Shown here: one piece after another, positions 1 through 6,361 of the stretch | Layout of the letters: each line of letters opens with the position of its first letter | Position numbering within the stretch: the stretch's first letter is position 1 | Assembly (NCBI GenBank): GCA_027485405.1 | Contig: JAIXRB010000190.1 | Location: 1-10,355 of the forward strand | Length of the DNA stretch: 10,355 nucleotides | DNA from: Leptospiraceae bacterium | GTDB taxonomy: Bacteria; Spirochaetota; Leptospiria; Leptospirales; Leptospiraceae | Reading direction: 5' to 3' | Notes under the pieces: generated by a model | Seen by the model: the letters and a program-made list of their open reading frames with translations, nothing else | Told to the model about the DNA's origin: nothing | Databases searched by the model: none | Position numbers and translations under genes: made by a program

Positions 1-2187
1 AAACTTGCCGTCGTTGAGGCAAAAAGTGCCGAACTCGAAGTTGGAGAAGGAGTCGCCCAGGCTAAGTTATATGCAGAAAAACTAAATTTAGAAACTACCT
101 ACTCCACAAACGGCAGTGAAATCTATAGCATCTGCATGAAAACAGGTAAGGAAGGTTTAGTTTCCGCTTACCTCAGTCCAGAAGAACTTTGGAACAAAAC
201 CTATCCCAAAAAAAATGAGAAAGGCGATGAGCAAGTCCATCTCTGGCGAGAAAAGTTCAGCTCCATTCCTTTTGAAGATGTGGGTGGATCTAAAGGGGCA
301 AGGTACTACCAAGAAATCGCCGTCAATCGAACTCTGGAAGCCATCGCCAACAGAAAGGAACGCATCCTCCTCACCCTTGCTACTGGAACAGGGAAAACAT
401 TTATAGCCTTCCAAATTGCTTGGAAATTGTTCCAAACACGCTGGAATCTCAAACGAGACGGAAGCCGTAGACCGCGGATCTTGTTCTTAGCCGATAGAAA
501 CATTTTGGCAAACCAAGCCTTCAATGCCTTCTCTGCGTTTGACGAAGATGCCCTGGTGAGGATCAGCCCCAAAGAGATCAGTAAATCGGGCAGTGTTCCC
601 ACCAATGGCAGTATCTTCTTCACCATCTTCCAGACGTTTATGAGTGGGACAGATAAAGCAGGACAGCCTTCCCCCAACTTTGGCTCCTATCCTTCTGATT
701 ACTTTGATTTCATCATTATAGATGAGTGCCATAGAGGGGGAGCCAATGATGAAGGGAACTGGCGAGGCATCTTAGAATACTTCTCACCTGCTGTCCAATT
801 AGGCTTAACTGCCACTCCCAAGCGTAAGGACAATGCGGACACCTATCGTTACTTTGGAGAGCCTGTTTACGTCTACTCGCTTAAAGAAGGTATCAATGAT
901 GGTTTCCTCACTCCGTTCAAAGTAAAACGCATCAAAACCACGATTGATGATTATATCTACACAAGCGATGACCAGGTGATTGAAGGCGAAATCGAAGAAG
1001 GTAAAATCTATAAGGAACCTGACTTTAATAAAATCATCGAGATCAAAGCCCGTGAAGCGGAACGAGTCAACATCTACATGAATGAGGCGGACCAAAAGGA
1101 AAAGGCGATTATCTTCTGCGCCTCCCAAGACCATGCCCTAGCCATTCGTGATATTGTGAACCAGGTTAAAAAAAGTGATCATCCAAATTACTGTGCACGT
1201 GTAACCGCAAATGATGGTGCAATTGGGGACCAGTTCCTGAAAGAGTTCCAGGACAATGAAAAAACGATTCCAACCATTTTGACAACTTCGCAAAAGCTCT
1301 CTACGGGAGTAGATGCAAGAAACATTCGTAATATTGTCTTACTCCGACCCGTCAATTCCATGATCGAATTCAAACAGATCATTGGACGAGGAACCAGGCT
1401 ATTTGATGGAAAGGAATTCTTTACCATCTATGACTATGTAGATGCCTATCAAAACTTTCTAGATCCTGAATGGGACGGTGAACCAGTCGAACCCGAACCA
1501 AAACAGGAAAAAACTCCCAGGGGACCAGAAGAAAAAAAGGAAGGAGCTTATGCTGGTCAAGAAGCTGACGCAGACGATGAAACTGTTGAAAAACGGAAAC
1601 GAATCAAAGTCAAACTGAAAGACGGCAAGGAACGAGAGATCAAACATACAATCGCTACCTCCTTCTGGAGTGCGGATGGTAGACCCATTTCGGTAGTAGA
1701 ATTTATGGAGAGTCTTTTTGGCAAATTACCGGAACTGCTAAAAAGCGAAGAAGAACTACGAAGGCTATGGAGTAGCCCCATCACAAGACAACAACTTTTG
1801 GCAAAATTAGAAGAAGCAGGCTATAGCAAAAGCGACCTACTAACATTACAAAAATTAGTGGATATGGAAAACAGCGATCTATTTGATGTGTTAGAGTATA
1901 TTTTTAATAGTGAGATCCAGCCTATGACTAGGGAAGAGCGAGTGAAAGCGGCTCAGTCCACTATCTTTGCTTCTTTAGATGTAAAACAAAAAGAATTCAT
2001 CGAATTTGTTTTGAGTAAATATGTTGAATCTGGAGTCGATGAACTAGACCAAGAGAAGCTACCCATTCTTCTGGAAAACAAATACCATTCCTTGGAAGAC
2101 GGGATCAGTGTTTTAGGTGAAGTTGCCAAAATCAAAAATCTGTTCATTGATTTCCAGAAGCATTTGTATCAGCCTTTGATGGCTTAG
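1..2187 (+). CDS. hsdR: Type I restriction enzyme subunit R (HsdR), 5' end outside window
   Basis: This is the motor and nuclease subunit of a type I restriction-modification complex; with HsdM and HsdS it translocates DNA and cleaves unmodified DNA. The frame is open from base 1, so the ATG at 136 is internal, not the start; 728 codons are visible. At the very left edge are remains of the PD-(D/E)XK nuclease: E6-A-K8 (VVEAK) and the QxxxY motif Q20-Y24, a hallmark of HsdR. The SF2 helicase follows, numbered from the window edge: Walker A ATGTGKT at 127-133, DECH box at 241-244, LTATP at 269-273, STGVDA motif V, and QIIGRGTR motif VI near 459-466. An acidic/lysine-rich linker near 495-535 leads to a C-terminal region resembling the EcoEI R-protein C-terminal domain. 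All core motifs look intact. hsdM and hsdS are not in view and would be expected upstream. Only a weak hairpin plus T-run lies at the stop codon. Confidence 0.95.
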   Translation, partial: KLAVVEAKSAELEVGEGVAQAKLYAEKLNLETTYSTNGSEIYSICMKTGKEGLVSAYLSPEELWNKTYPKKNEKGDEQVHLWREKFSSIPFEDVGGSKGARYYQEIAVNRTLEAIANRKERILLTLATGTGKTFIAFQIAWKLFQTRWNLKRDGSRRPRILFLADRNILANQAFNAFSAFDEDALVRISPKEISKSGSVPTNGSIFFTIFQTFMSGTDKAGQPSPNFGSYPSDYFDFIIIDECHRGGANDEGNWRGILEYFSPAVQLGLTATPKRKDNADTYRYFGEPVYVYSLKEGINDGFLTPFKVKRIKTTIDDYIYTSDDQVIEGEIEEGKIYKEPDFNKIIEIKAREAERVNIYMNEADQKEKAIIFCASQDHALAIRDIVNQVKKSDHPNYCARVTANDGAIGDQFLKEFQDNEKTIPTILTTSQKLSTGVDARNIRNIVLLRPVNSMIEFKQIIGRGTRLFDGKEFFTIYDYVDAYQNFLDPEWDGEPVEPEPKQEKTPRGPEEKKEGAYAGQEADADDETVEKRKRIKVKLKDGKEREIKHTIATSFWSADGRPISVVEFMESLFGKLPELLKSEEELRRLWSSPITRQQLLAKLEEAGYSKSDLLTLQKLVDMENSDLFDVLEYIFNSEIQPMTREERVKAAQSTIFASLDVKQKEFIEFVLSKYVESGVDELDQEKLPILLENKYHSLEDGISVLGEVAKIKNLFIDFQKHLYQPLMA

Positions 2188-2270
2188 GAGTTAGCTTTTT
2201 CTTTATCAACTCTTCTCTGAATCCCAAATCGTTTTAACCTTAGGATACGACAAAATGAGCGGAAGAATTT

Positions 2271-2360
2271 TTATTTTTCAAATTCAGAAAGAATTTCCTC
2301 CGTTAAGGGAGCATCAAAATCATCGCTCATTTTCCCTTTTCCCAACGAGAGTCCTGGCCT
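2271..2360 (-). pseudogene. C-terminal relic of a Phd/YefM-like antitoxin
   Basis: On the minus strand 29 codons read RPGLSLGKGK followed by MSDDFDAPLTEEILSEFEK and a TAA stop. A GKGK-(I)-xMSDDFDAPLPEEIL-FE ending is typical of the C-terminal, toxin-contacting tail of Phd/YefM- or DUF2281-type antitoxins that pair with PIN toxins. The frame is closed by TAA immediately upstream at 2361-2363, and no N-terminal DNA-binding domain can be read in any frame. No toxin frame is recognisable downstream toward hsdR. The ATG at 2330 could in principle start a 19-residue peptide, but a relic is the simpler reading. Family assignment is from memory of the tail motif. Confidence 0.5.
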
Positions 2361-2438
2361 TTAGATCGAATGGAATAAATATCCTCTTCCAGAAAATTGG
2401 GCTGTATTTTATTTTTTATTGACGGTAATACTTTTCTC

Positions 2439-2663
2439 ATGAAAGTAACAACCAAAGGGCAAGTTACCATTCCCAGTGACCTACGAAAACTTCACGGTAT
2501 ACGACCAAACTCGGAAGTAGAATTTGTGGATTCCAAAAATGGAATTTTCATTCGACCCAAGAAAGCTGATCAAAAGGGTTTAGATAAAAAGTTAAAAGAA
2601 ATTAGAGGAATTCTCAAAGGTAAGATAACTACTGATAAACTTATTAAGTTAACTAGGGAATAA
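2439..2663 (+). CDS. AbrB/MazE-fold (VapB-type) antitoxin, apparently orphan
   Basis: This 74-residue protein starts MKVTTKGQVTIPSDLRK, the swapped-hairpin AbrB/SpoVT DNA-binding fold (TTKGQVTIP, then the residues before GIRPNSEVEF). Such antitoxins dimerise, bind their own promoter, and use the C-terminal tail to block a toxin. Here the tail includes the IRGILKG segment, which is also seen as KGILKG in the second antitoxin of this window. The frame opens at 2397, but homology begins at the ATG at 2439, so that start is chosen. There is no convincing Shine-Dalgarno; a TAATAC box ends 7 nt before the ATG. The gene is intact, but the toxin that should follow survives only as a few codons. It could therefore neutralise a related toxin elsewhere, or be a selfish remnant. 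Confidence 0.8.
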   Translation: MKVTTKGQVTIPSDLRKLHGIRPNSEVEFVDSKNGIFIRPKKADQKGLDKKLKEIRGILKGKITTDKLIKLTRE

Positions 2664-2733
2664 TGAGCTCAATTCGAAAGTGATCCTAGGGACAGCGGTT
2701 GTTATAAGGCTTATTTTCCAAAACTTGAATTGA
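2663..2733 (+). pseudogene. Remnant of a VapC (PIN) toxin start
   Basis: Directly after the antitoxin, an ATG overlaps its TAA stop by one base, as expected for a toxin partner. It reads MSSIRK and then hits TGA at 2681. One frame over, from 2680, the reading is VILGTAVVIRLIFQNLN before a stop. VILDTxVVI is the usual N-terminal strand of PIN-domain VapC toxins, carrying the first metal-binding Asp. Here the frame is broken and the Asp position reads Gly. No later PIN motif can be traced. This is an inference from a short match, so confidence is limited. Confidence 0.35.
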
Positions 2734-2860
2734 TTTCACCAGATAAGATCTGAACATTTACAATTGAAATGCGATTGTCTGTAACAGATACCCGATGACA
2801 GATTACATCCAAACACAGAGAAGCTGAACCAGCGACTAAAACAAGTCTGAAAATTCCCAA
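2711..2860 (-). other. Short open stretch, possible 49-codon peptide
   Basis: A minus-strand frame from a TTG at 2860 runs 49 codons to TAA. It begins with a hydrophobic segment (GIFRLVLVAGSASLCLDVIC) and then a polar tail. It overlaps the 3' end of the broken DUF3592-type gene and the proposed VapC remnant on the other strand. There is no ribosome binding site and no family is recognised. It is recorded only because it is the longest minus-strand frame in the 2664-2835 gap that extends from the preceding gene; it may be chance. Confidence 0.15.
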
Positions 2861-3383
2861 GGCTTTTTTGGCAAAAATCGGATATCCATCCAGTATTTCT
2901 TTGGATTGTTTTTATCAAAAAAAACTACAATGGTATCTTTGGTTATAAATTTGCTGGGATCAAACCAGATATGTTCACTTTTAAACTCAAGGAGTTCGTT
3001 TGTAACTGGGTTTGACCAGTTGGAATATATGATATAAGGATGTTTTCCGTTATCCCTCAACGAATCGTAGATTTCTACCTTTTGAATTTTAGTTATACGG
3101 GAATCACCGTTAGCAATCAAAATTTTTCGCTTTCTAATTGGCCAATAACTATATAGAATTAAACCGCTTCCAACAGTTATAATAAAGCTAGCTAAGCTAA
3201 AGTTTGTAATCTCGCTTCGAATTCAAAGATAGGACGATAGACGAATGAGGAGTCACTGTATTTTCTTCGTCCCAGATCGATTACTTTTGCTTTCGCGCTA
3301 ATCAAAGACGATATAAATATTGCATTTTTTTTGTGATTTTTAATAGTACAATTCGTTTTTTTTGATCTTTGACCGTAACCCAT
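2836..3383 (-). pseudogene. DUF3592-type membrane protein, frameshifted and internally deleted
   Basis: Two minus-strand frames together make most of a DUF3592-like protein. The first (recognisable from about 3323 to 3213) reads ISAKAKVIDLGRRKYSDSSF-VYRPIFEFEA, the usual N-terminal beta segment, then runs out of frame and stops at 3192. The second is open from 3222, after a TGA at 3223-3225. It reads SEITNFSLASFIITVGSGLILY, a transmembrane helix, then a second beta-rich part with HPYIIYSNWSNP, EHIWFDPSKF and NNPKKYWMDIRFLP, ending at TAG 2836-2838. About 25-35 residues expected between the two parts (the stretch leading up to AEI before the helix) are missing, so the lesion near 3210-3222 is probably a deletion with a frameshift. 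The expected first membrane helix is also not visible upstream. Members of this family are integral membrane proteins of unknown function. A sequencing error alone would not explain the missing middle. Confidence 0.6.
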
Positions 3384-3449
3384 TCTATCTAAAACTAACT
3401 TATCGAAGTAAGTGTTTGATTCTCAGGATAGGTCAGGTCACAGCCCAAT

Positions 3450-4265
3450 TCACTGCTTTCGAATTGGTCTATGCAAGCGATCCCATTGGAGCTCAAACAG
3501 TGCTTTGTTAAAATAAAGGAAAATTGGAAAAAATGAATAACGACTAGACCAAACAGCAAGAGCAAGCCATAAAAATCCTAAGTAGAAATACCAATGACTG
3601 TCGCCCTGAATCGTATTGTGAATACTTTCCTCAATCTCGGTCCACTCGCTTTGCGAGGGTGGACTTTCCATTCCAAAAAAGAGCCATTGTGACTTCTTTA
3701 AATTTTCTCTTATACCTGGATTTCGGAAAAAGGAAATAGTTCTTAAACCGTGACGGCTAAGAGCCACTGCGAAACATCCGGCAAATATGAGTTGGTCATT
3801 TTGAGAACTAGAAGCCAAATAGGACCAGATATTCGGAAATTCCGACCCTGCTTGAAAATTTAAATTATTTAAAACCAGGGCTTCTAGATAAACTATAGGG
3901 AAAGCCATAACATTTAAAATAAATAGAATCATCAACCCATAGAGAATAATTCCTAACGGGAGGAATATGAAAAAGGAAAGAAAAACAAGTTTGAAAGTCC
4001 ACTTCTCTTTTTTTCCCGAAATACTTCTGGTTTTTTTTAAGTAATCATATCCAAAGACAAAAATATGTGCTAACCATTTTAGCATTCCAAAGCCTATAAA
4101 GATATAAAGTTCAAATAACAAGGGAATGTAGATATTTGACAATCTATTCCTAAAAAAGTATATTGAAAGCAAAGGGGCAAGATCAGCCAGAAATACTTGC
4201 CATTCCCATGGTTTTTTAGGAGACAAAAACAAAAAAGTCCTTCCCAATTTGCTTAAAATTCTCAT
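3450..4265 (-). CDS. Polytopic membrane protein of unknown function, possibly DUF6498-like
   Basis: The protein has about 271 residues from the ATG at 4265. A TTG at 4301 would add 12 residues; neither start has a clear ribosome binding site. Five or six hydrophobic stretches are visible. The first, LADLAPLLSIYFFRNRLSN, and the second, PLLFELYIFIGFGMLKWL, resemble the opening NLxPLxGV...LYWLENxxIGxFNxLKM pattern of DUF6498 proteins, including the Glu in the second helix. A cytoplasmic lysine-rich loop (KKTRSISGKKEK) follows, then two strongly hydrophobic helices. A soluble segment contains ALSRHGLRTISFFRNPG, and a final helix (WYFYLGFLWLALAVW) precedes a basic tail. No catalytic motif is recognised. 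It is the last gene of the minus-strand run, 191 bp after the small secreted protein, so co-transcription is uncertain. Confidence 0.7.
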   Translation of the reverse strand: MRILSKLGRTFLFLSPKKPWEWQVFLADLAPLLSIYFFRNRLSNIYIPLLFELYIFIGFGMLKWLAHIFVFGYDYLKKTRSISGKKEKWTFKLVFLSFFIFLPLGIILYGLMILFILNVMAFPIVYLEALVLNNLNFQAGSEFPNIWSYLASSSQNDQLIFAGCFAVALSRHGLRTISFFRNPGIRENLKKSQWLFFGMESPPSQSEWTEIEESIHNTIQGDSHWYFYLGFLWLALAVWSSRYSFFPIFLYFNKALFELQWDRLHRPIRKQ

Positions 4266-4456
4266 TGGAATAAGAAACTGACTATTCCTAACTTTGTTCA
4301 ATAAAAAAATATTCCCATCACTTGCTACTCAATTAGAACCTTTGAGAGATTCTAACTATATTTTGGATTTATAGAGCTAAGGGACCTAAGGTTAGATGGT
4401 TCATTTGTCAAGCATTCGCCCACAATGACCAATCGCCTCTTGACAAAAATCGAAGG

Positions 4457-4681
4457 CTATTTACTCTTCTTAGCTTCCTCGAAGCAAACATTCTTTGCGG
4501 CACTCAACTTTTCTCTAGCCGCGTCTCTGCATGACTTTCGCTCTTCGCCTTTTTTATCATCGCAAGCCTTAACATCTTGTTTACCAGCATCCATTGCTTT
4601 CTTTAAACACTCTTCCTGCGTCTGGCTAAAGATAGGGGTCATTGCTATCACGACGATGAACATTGCTATATTTTTCTTCAT
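4457..4681 (-). CDS. Small secreted four-cysteine protein
   Basis: This 74-residue protein begins MKKNIAMFIVVIAMTPIFSQ, a short Sec-type signal peptide probably cleaved near residues 19-21. The mature part is about 54 residues, highly charged and helical in composition, with cysteines at 25, 40, 51 and 66. Spacing is C-x14-C-x10-C-x14-C, as if two C-x14-C units were repeated; a helical hairpin held by two disulfides would fit. It should be exported to the periplasm or outer surface; there is no lipobox. The start is secure: AAGGAAG lies five nt before the ATG. It sits 106 bp downstream of the ABA4-like gene on the same strand. Its function is unknown and no named family is recognised. Confidence 0.75.
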   Translation of the reverse strand: MKKNIAMFIVVIAMTPIFSQTQEECLKKAMDAGKQDVKACDDKKGEERKSCRDAAREKLSAAKNVCFEEAKKSK

Positions 4682-4685
4682 AATT

Positions 4686-4692
4686 CTTCCTT
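4686..4692 (-). promoter_or_regulatory. Ribosome binding site of the small secreted protein
   Basis: On the minus strand AAGGAAG is followed by AATTA-like spacing to the ATG at 4681. This is one of the clearest Shine-Dalgarno sequences in the window and supports the small frame as a real gene. Confidence 0.6.
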
Positions 4693-4787
4693 ATTCGATT
4701 CTCCACTTAGGAAACAAGTCGGTTCAATAGCTACTAAATACTTTTCCTCAATACCTGTTGCTTTCACTACTTTTAGCCTTTCGGTAC

Positions 4788-5225
4788 TTACTTTTCCGAA
4801 GGAATCAGCCAAATTTTTTTCAAAAATAAAATTCGATAGATCAGATAAAAGAAAAGTCCAACTGGACCAAAAAAGAGTATAACAAATAGAATTGGTAAAC
4901 GAATACACCAGCTCACATTTCTATTGATTGAATCATGAGTAACCCAACGACCTATCCATAAATCTCCAAGAATCATATGATTCCAACTTCCAATGGTTCC
5001 AAGCTCAGACGATAGAAACTGCTGAAAAAAAGCTAATTTCGGTGTAGCTACGAACAAAAGTAAATCAGGAATCAATGGGATAGTTAGAATTGAAAAAATG
5101 GCAGAGAGTACAATTAAATATATGTCAAATGCTCGCATTGCATATTTTTGAAGAGGAGCAAAAGCTAAAGCTAGCCAGAATGGTCCTGGCGAATAGCTCA
5201 GAAATGAAAATAAAATTTCATTCAC
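4788..5225 (-). CDS. ABA4-like (DUF4281) integral membrane protein
   Basis: About 145 residues with four hydrophobic segments. The family signature is clear. Near the N-terminus LFSFLSYSPGPFWLALAFAP matches the first-helix region. Then come LIPDLLLF, the central GSWNHMILGDLWIGRWVTHD (family pattern GWxHxLxxDLFVGRWxxxD), and a closing FFGPVGLFFYLIYR (family pattern TxxxGPxGLLLYLxxR). The plant member ABA4 is required for neoxanthin formation in carotenoid metabolism; bacterial members are uncharacterised. The frame extends to an ATG at 5294 inside the desaturase gene, but the family N-terminus aligns with a GTG at 5223-5225, two nt after the desaturase stop, so that start is chosen. Such spacing implies translational coupling with the desaturase. 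Inference: the two proteins act in one membrane lipid or isoprenoid modification. Confidence 0.8.
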   Translation of the reverse strand: MNEILFSFLSYSPGPFWLALAFAPLQKYAMRAFDIYLIVLSAIFSILTIPLIPDLLLFVATPKLAFFQQFLSSELGTIGSWNHMILGDLWIGRWVTHDSINRNVSWCIRLPILFVILFFGPVGLFFYLIYRILFLKKIWLIPSEK

Positions 5226-5227
5226 AA

Positions 5228-6274
5228 TCAGCGGGTAGCTTGCAAATCCGGATAAGTTGTCCAATCTAACGTATTTGCATCGATCAATTTGCACTGCGAA
5301 GTGTATTTGAAGTAATCCTTGAATAGGTTTTCCTTGAGGACTATATATTCAGGATAGTCTCTTTTCAATTCGTCCAAAGCTCTAGGCAAATTGTAAAAGG
5401 GAATCGCCGAGTGAACGTGATGTGGAAGATGGATAAGGATATTGTGTAGGAAGAAATTCAGAAAATAGTTGGTTTTATAATTGGTGGTTCCAATCACCTG
5501 CCCGTAAAACTGGTTCCATTCTTCTTTTGGTTTCCAATTCACATCGTCTTGGATGTGCTGAATGTAAATGACCATACCAATCCATTGGCAATACAAGAAA
5601 AAGGGAATAGCCTGGACCTTAATCACTCCAATCACTCCGTTGATCCAATTGAATTCGCCTCCATTCATTGAGAAAAAATAGAAGACCGCCACTATCGAGA
5701 CAATGGCAAATGCCAAAACCACAAAGGTATCACGCTTGGTTTTCGCAGTTACGTTTGCGTTTCTCGCGATCAAACCCTGGAACCACATCTTGTTAAAATA
5801 ATACAAACCAGCACCTAATTGTGACCAGTAGATTCTATGCATGATTCTGTTGAATGTACTTTGAGAGAGATACTTTGTCACTGTTCTGGGGTGCCATGCA
5901 AAATCGGACTTTAACTGGATGGTTCCACCGTGGTGAACCGCATTGTGACCATACACCCATTTGGAGTAAGGATGAAGGGATGGTAGAAAACAAATCTGTC
6001 CGAAAAAGTAGTTTACATTTTTACTTTTGAACAAGGCACCGTGCGCCATATCGTGCCCGAGTAAAAACAAACCGAAAATGCAAAGACTCTGCGCAATGTA
6101 AGTTGGAATCAACACCCAAGGAGAGTCCGATACCCAGATAACATAGGTTAACCCAAAGAAAAAGAGAAAATCTCTTACGATGTAATATGCCGCTTTTGCA
6201 TTGGATCGTCTCAAAGTTTCCTCTGAAAACGATTCTCTTAGTTTCTTCAAAGATATATCAGGATACTGGTTCAT
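5228..6274 (-). CDS. Membrane fatty acid desaturase (three His boxes)
   Basis: This is a 348-residue member of the FA_desaturase family of di-iron membrane enzymes, which insert double bonds or hydroxyl groups into acyl or carotenoid chains. All three histidine boxes are present: GHDMAHG (His74, His78), GHNAVHHGG (His110, His114, His115) and IHLPHHVHSAIPFYNL (His282, His285, His286), plus His240 in QHIQDDVNW and His277 in HNI. The box spacing, and the HxxHH followed by IPxYNLxxA, resemble acyl-lipid omega-6/delta-12-type enzymes. Substrate and position cannot be read from sequence; a carotenoid-hydroxylase-like role is an alternative given the ABA4-like partner. Hydrophobic helices lie near residues 34-75, 185-201 and 211-239. 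The start is supported by TGAGGCG five nt before the ATG. The gene is 87 bp downstream of the chemotaxis gene and 2 bp ahead of the ABA4-like gene. Confidence 0.93.
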   Translation of the reverse strand: MNQYPDISLKKLRESFSEETLRRSNAKAAYYIVRDFLFFFGLTYVIWVSDSPWVLIPTYIAQSLCIFGLFLLGHDMAHGALFKSKNVNYFFGQICFLPSLHPYSKWVYGHNAVHHGGTIQLKSDFAWHPRTVTKYLSQSTFNRIMHRIYWSQLGAGLYYFNKMWFQGLIARNANVTAKTKRDTFVVLAFAIVSIVAVFYFFSMNGGEFNWINGVIGVIKVQAIPFFLYCQWIGMVIYIQHIQDDVNWKPKEEWNQFYGQVIGTTNYKTNYFLNFFLHNILIHLPHHVHSAIPFYNLPRALDELKRDYPEYIVLKENLFKDYFKYTSQCKLIDANTLDWTTYPDLQATR

Positions 6275-6279
6275 AAATT

Positions 6280-6286
6280 CGCCTCA
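6280..6286 (-). promoter_or_regulatory. Ribosome binding site of the desaturase
   Basis: TGAGGCG on the minus strand lies five nt before the ATG at 6274. It fixes the start of the desaturase. Confidence 0.55.
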
Positions 6287-6302
6287 AATTTGGTCTTGAT
6301 TC

Positions 6303-6326
6303 CTATTTTTTAAAGCCTAAAAATAG
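6303..6326. repeat. AT-rich inverted repeat between chemotaxis and desaturase genes
   Basis: CTATTTTT and AAAAATAG form a perfect 8-bp inverted repeat around an 8-nt loop. It has only two G-C pairs and no T-run after it on the minus strand, so a terminator is unlikely. It overlaps the possible desaturase promoter, which leaves an operator as an option. Confidence 0.35.
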
Positions 6327-6335
6327 TTTCCTCAA
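6307..6335 (-). promoter_or_regulatory. Possible sigma-70-type promoter of the desaturase operon
   Basis: Minus-strand TTGAGG (6330-6335) and TAAAAA (6307-6312) are separated by exactly 17 nt. The predicted transcript would start near 6300, leaving a leader of about 25 nt that includes the ribosome binding site. In AT-rich DNA such matches are common, so this is only a candidate. Confidence 0.3.
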
Positions 6336-6361
6336 CTTTTTCCTTCTAAATCGGCTACAAG

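Noticed and set aside
136..138. ATG at 136 as the start of hsdR
   Set aside because: The same frame is open to base 1 and encodes the nuclease EAK and QxxxY motifs, so the gene begins outside the window.
2170..2204. Terminator at the end of hsdR
   Set aside because: The only stem is GGCT/AGCT with one wobble pair before a broken T-run, too weak to call.
2850..4215. Shared KPWE-like peptide and DNA in the DUF3592 relic and the membrane protein
   Set aside because: The similarity covers only about 7 residues and lies in different structural positions; probably coincidence.
4425..4730. 101-codon plus-strand frame
   Set aside because: It is the reverse of the small secreted protein gene, which has a signal peptide and a good ribosome binding site; the plus frame has neither.
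4678..4908. 76-codon minus-strand frame between the ABA4-like and small secreted genes
   Set aside because: It overlaps both neighbours out of frame and shows no family features.
5226..5294. ATG at 5294 as the start of the ABA4-like gene
   Set aside because: It would overlap the desaturase by 67 nt and add residues not found in the family; GTG at 5225 matches the family N-terminus.
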